A DNA stretch of 7,298 nucleotides, taken from an uncultured Clostridia bacterium. Lineage in GTDB: Bacteria > Bacillota > Clostridia > Christensenellales > CAG-917. Under the pieces are notes generated by a model, which did not search any database, was not told the origin of the DNA, and worked only from the letters and a program-made list of their open reading frames with translations. The stretch lies in contig CANQCC010000073.1 of the NCBI GenBank assembly GCA_947589635.1, forward strand, positions 1-7,298. Reading direction: 5' to 3'. The position numbers and the translations under genes were made by a program. Of the stretch, positions 5,660-7,298 are shown piece by piece (positions within the stretch are counted from its first letter, which is position 1; every line of letters begins with the position of its first letter).

Positions 5660-5688
5660 TTGACTTCTAATTATAATTAGAATATAAT
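5660..5688 (+). promoter_or_regulatory. Strong promoter of the three-TM protein gene
   Basis: TTGACT (5660-5665), 17 bp and TATAAT (5683-5688) match the sigma-A consensus at 11 of 12 positions. The spacer is occupied by an 18-bp perfect palindrome, so the promoter is strong but probably repressed. Confidence 0.85.
5665..5682. promoter_or_regulatory. Operator: 18-bp perfect palindrome in the promoter spacer
   Basis: TTCTAATTATAATTAGAA equals its own reverse complement. It starts on the last base of the -35 box and ends on the base before the -10 box, the ideal place to block RNA polymerase. The Xre protein encoded next door is the obvious binder. Confidence 0.75.
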
Positions 5689-5719
5689 TGAGAAAAATAA
5701 AATAAAAGGAGATATTTCA

Positions 5720-6403
5720 ATGAAAATTGCAAGTTGGATTTTGACGGCGCTTTCGTACGTCCTTGCGATCCCGTTTATAGTGGTCGGCGTATTGAGCAAA
5801 GACATCTTCTACCATATATTCGCGGCGATATTGTTTGTAGCGCTCGGATTTACCGCCCACGTGCTGATAAACAAGGCCAAAAGCAGAGGCGACGACATCG
5901 GCAAGGACGGGCTGGCGGTATACATAATCTCGTTCCCTCAATTTATCATCCCCTTCGCCGCGATATTCATCATTTTGATGATAGTAAAACTTGCGGACTT
6001 CTTTATCTACATGCTGACGGGCAAGCACTATGTGCTTAACGGGGTCAACTTTGTGCTTGACGTGCTTCTTGGAAGGTCTCATAGCGACATAGGCTCCGCC
6101 GATGAAGACGAAGAAGTCGGCGCAAACTACTCGAGTGGAAAAGTATTCACCGTACACGGCCTCAGAGCGAAAGACGGCGCATATTATGATAAGGTGGACT
6201 TCGAGCTTGTCGTCGGCGGCTACGTCAAATTCCCCATAGACGGAAAACCCATCGACGGCGTAGTTTATCCCAACGATTTCCGCGAGTATCCTCTTTACAG
6301 AGATATCAAAGGACTTGCGCCATATTGCACCTCGTTGGACGGCGGGCAGACTCTTATCGAGATCCCAAAATACGCGCGCGACGTGCAAGTATACATTCCG
6401 TAA
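5720..6403 (+). CDS. Membrane protein of unknown function with soluble C-terminal domain
   Basis: This 227-residue protein has hydrophobic segments at about 4-24, 30-51 and 66-98, then an acidic linker (SADEDEEVG, 126-134) and a soluble domain of about 90 residues. That domain is rich in beta-prone stretches (GKVFTVHGLRAKDG, VDFELVVGGYVKFPIDGKPI, GGQTLIEIPKYARDVQVYIP). I do not recognise the family. The ATG has a good AAAGGAGA (5705-5712) 7 nt upstream. Its promoter is near-consensus and carries an operator-like palindrome, so the gene is probably kept off by the divergent Xre protein and switched on under some signal. It has no partner in the same direction and ends at a strong terminator. 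By analogy with other small Xre-controlled membrane proteins it might act in stress or defence, but nothing in the sequence proves this. Confidence 0.85.
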   Translation: MKIASWILTALSYVLAIPFIVVGVLSKDIFYHIFAAILFVALGFTAHVLINKAKSRGDDIGKDGLAVYIISFPQFIIPFAAIFIILMIVKLADFFIYMLTGKHYVLNGVNFVLDVLLGRSHSDIGSADEDEEVGANYSSGKVFTVHGLRAKDGAYYDKVDFELVVGGYVKFPIDGKPIDGVVYPNDFREYPLYRDIKGLAPYCTSLDGGQTLIEIPKYARDVQVYIP

Positions 6404-6416
6404 AGATCACGCTTAT

Positions 6417-6447
6417 AAAAGAGACGAGCTTCTGCCCGTCTCTTTTT
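6417..6447. terminator. Bidirectional terminator between convergent genes
   Basis: AAAAGAGACG (6417-6426) and CGTCTCTTTT (6437-6446) are perfect ten-base arms around a 10-nt loop. On the plus strand T and ATTTT follow the stem. On the minus strand the mirrored arm also ends in TTTT. It lies 13 bp after the stop of the three-TM gene and 3 bp after the stop of the zinc-ribbon gene, serving both. Confidence 0.9.
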
Positions 6448-6450
6448 ATT

Positions 6451-7188
6451 TTATCTCTTAATCTGATTGGAAGATGTCGAATGAGGTCGCGCGCCCTGTT
6501 GCCTGACCGCAGGCCTTGCCGCAGATTGTGTTGAAGGTCTGCTTGCCTGCTTGGCTACAGATTGAGTTGCGGGTCTGCTTGACGACGTGCCTGTCGATTG
6601 AGTCGAAGACCTATTTGCAGATGCGGCGGCAGGTTGATTTGAAGGCCTCGTCGCAGGCTTGGCTGTAGGTTGAGTTTCACTCCTGCTTACGGATTTAGCG
6701 GCAGAATTGTTGCCGAAAAGAGGATTTTTATAGCGCATATAGCATTTGGGACATGTGAGAACTTGCTCCTGCGTCACCTCGATAGGCGTTTGGCACCTCT
6801 TGCAAGTGACGGTGTACGCCGAAGAAGAGGTCACTTCCTCGTCCGCTTGCTCCTCGAGGTCGTTGGATAAAAGCTCAAGAAGCTCGTTCTTGCGGGCGCG
6901 ATCCGCGCTGTTGATCGCCCTCAGCTTCACGCCGAAATACACGGTGCCTATAAGCGCGCATATAAACATGCCGAGCGAAAGCGCTATGCCAACGCCGATT
7001 ATATAGGCTTCGTATTCGCTGTACAAATTTATATATTCATAGTCATAGCTGCTTCCGATCCGATATGTATAACTTGCGCTTCCAACCATTATCGAGGAAA
7101 AGACAAACAGCGCAAAAAATATCGCCATCCACAAGACGCATATCGTAAGTTTGATTATCAACTTATTCTTTTTTTCATTGGTCGCCAT
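6451..7188 (-). CDS. Two-TM zinc-ribbon protein with repetitive basic tail
   Basis: The protein has 245 residues. After a lysine-rich start there are two membrane segments at about 11-36 and 62-87, joined by a tyrosine-rich outer loop (SYTYRIGSSYDYEYINLYSE, 39-58). A charged helix (about 88-118, RARKNELLELLSNDLEEQ) follows, then a zinc ribbon with C129-X2-C132 and C146-X2-C149 (TCKRCQTP and TCPKCYMRY). The last 85 residues are low-complexity S, T, Q, P, A, R and K, including five 12-residue repeats (168-227). By the positive-inside rule the N-terminus, zinc ribbon and tail should be cytoplasmic. The family is not recognised; small zinc-ribbon membrane proteins of this layout are common in Clostridia and mostly unstudied. 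The ATG has AGGTG (complement of 7193-7197) 4 nt upstream and a perfect promoter. Confidence 0.9.
   Translation of the reverse strand: MATNEKKNKLIIKLTICVLWMAIFFALFVFSSIMVGSASYTYRIGSSYDYEYINLYSEYEAYIIGVGIALSLGMFICALIGTVYFGVKLRAINSADRARKNELLELLSNDLEEQADEEVTSSSAYTVTCKRCQTPIEVTQEQVLTCPKCYMRYKNPLFGNNSAAKSVSRSETQPTAKPATRPSNQPAAASANRSSTQSTGTSSSRPATQSVAKQASRPSTQSAARPAVRQQGARPHSTSSNQIKR
6508..6687 (-). repeat. Five in-frame 36-bp repeats coding 12-residue units
   Basis: Residues 168-227 split cleanly into SRSETQPTAKPA, TRPSNQPAAASA, NRSSTQSTGTSS, SRPATQSVAKQA and SRPSTQSAARPA. Arg at position 2 and Gln at position 6 are invariant, and Thr at position 5 occurs in four of five. A partial sixth unit may begin at residue 228. 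The DNA copies are diverged, so the array is not very recent, but copy number could still vary between strains. Confidence 0.8.
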
Positions 7189-7208
7189 AAAACACCTGCC
7201 TTTTTCTC

Positions 7209-7237
7209 ATTATATTCATATGATCTGCGGCTGTCAA
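7209..7237 (-). promoter_or_regulatory. Perfect consensus promoter of the zinc-ribbon gene
   Basis: On the minus strand TTGACA (7237-7232), 17 bp and TATAAT (7214-7209) match the sigma-A consensus at all 12 positions. Transcription should start near 7202, about 14 nt before the ATG, just enough for the AGGTG ribosome binding site. Strong, probably constitutive expression is inferred. Confidence 0.9.
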
Positions 7238-7242
7238 GACAA

Positions 7243-7276
7243 TAAACGCCTCGCTTGCGTCCATCGCAAAGAGGCG
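7243..7276 (-). terminator. Terminator of a minus-strand gene beyond the right edge
   Basis: CGCCTC (7247-7252) pairs with GAGGCG (7271-7276), and inside it TTGCG (7255-7259) pairs with CGCAA (7265-7269) over a 5-nt loop. On the minus strand the stem is followed by TTTATT, while on the plus strand no T-run follows. It would insulate the consensus promoter 10 bp further on. Confidence 0.65.
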
Positions 7277-7298
7277 AATATTTGCAACTTGAAGCGCC

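Noticed and set aside
5717..6388. A 223-codon minus-strand frame opposite the three-TM gene
   Set aside because: The plus-strand gene has a near-consensus promoter, a good ribosome binding site and plausible membrane segments; the antisense frame has none of these.
7176..7298. A minus-strand open frame running in from the right edge to a stop overlapping the zinc-ribbon start
   Set aside because: It would run through a terminator hairpin and a perfect consensus promoter, so the openness is most likely chance.

Overview
The window looks like chromosomal DNA of a low-to-moderate GC Gram-positive bacterium, most likely an uncultured member of the Clostridia (Bacillota). I infer this from four things: sigma-A-type promoters very close to TTGACA-17-TATAAT, AGGAGG-type ribosome binding sites, hairpin-plus-U-tract terminators in most intergenic gaps, and a QueH-type epoxyqueuosine reductase. 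I see no transposase, integrase, tRNA, rRNA or CRISPR array.

Left part (1-3780, minus strand): an operon read leftwards from a promoter at 3752-3780. It encodes a LolD/MacB-type ABC ATPase (2948-3703), a ten-TM FtsX/MacB-superfamily permease (484-2946), and a putative lipoprotein (1-471) that continues past the window edge. The genes are separated by 1 and 12 bp, which suggests one membrane machine for export or envelope work.

Middle (3795-5049): divergent from that operon is queH (3829-4419, plus), the last step of queuosine synthesis. Its promoter places the predicted transcription start almost on the ATG. It ends at a terminator at 4462-4488. A SLOG-superfamily (DUF1273/YpsA-like) protein follows on the minus strand (4519-4986) and starts with TTG.

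Gene-free stretch (4987-5404): this is the most interesting part. Just upstream of the SLOG gene on the minus strand are a candidate promoter (5218-5246), a long imperfect hairpin of about 144 nt (5070-5213) with an internal junction, and a terminator (5017-5049). Sequences upstream of the terminator can pair with its left arm in a competing fold. This looks like a structured leader or attenuator for the SLOG gene, or else a stand-alone small RNA of about 197 nt. The right part of the gap holds the terminator of the next gene (5284-5309). That terminator shares a diverged repeat with the first.

Right part (5405-7298): a small Xre-type repressor (5405-5626, minus) is divergent from a three-TM protein of unknown function (5720-6403, plus). 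The 18-bp perfect palindrome TTCTAATTATAATTAGAA fills the spacer of the plus-strand promoter, and a 15/18 copy lies at the repressor's own promoter, so this looks like a self-contained repressor/target pair. A convergent gene (6451-7188, minus) encodes a two-TM zinc-ribbon protein with a tail of five 12-residue repeats. It shares a bidirectional terminator with the three-TM gene and has a perfect consensus promoter at 7209-7237. A terminator for a gene beyond the window lies at 7243-7276.
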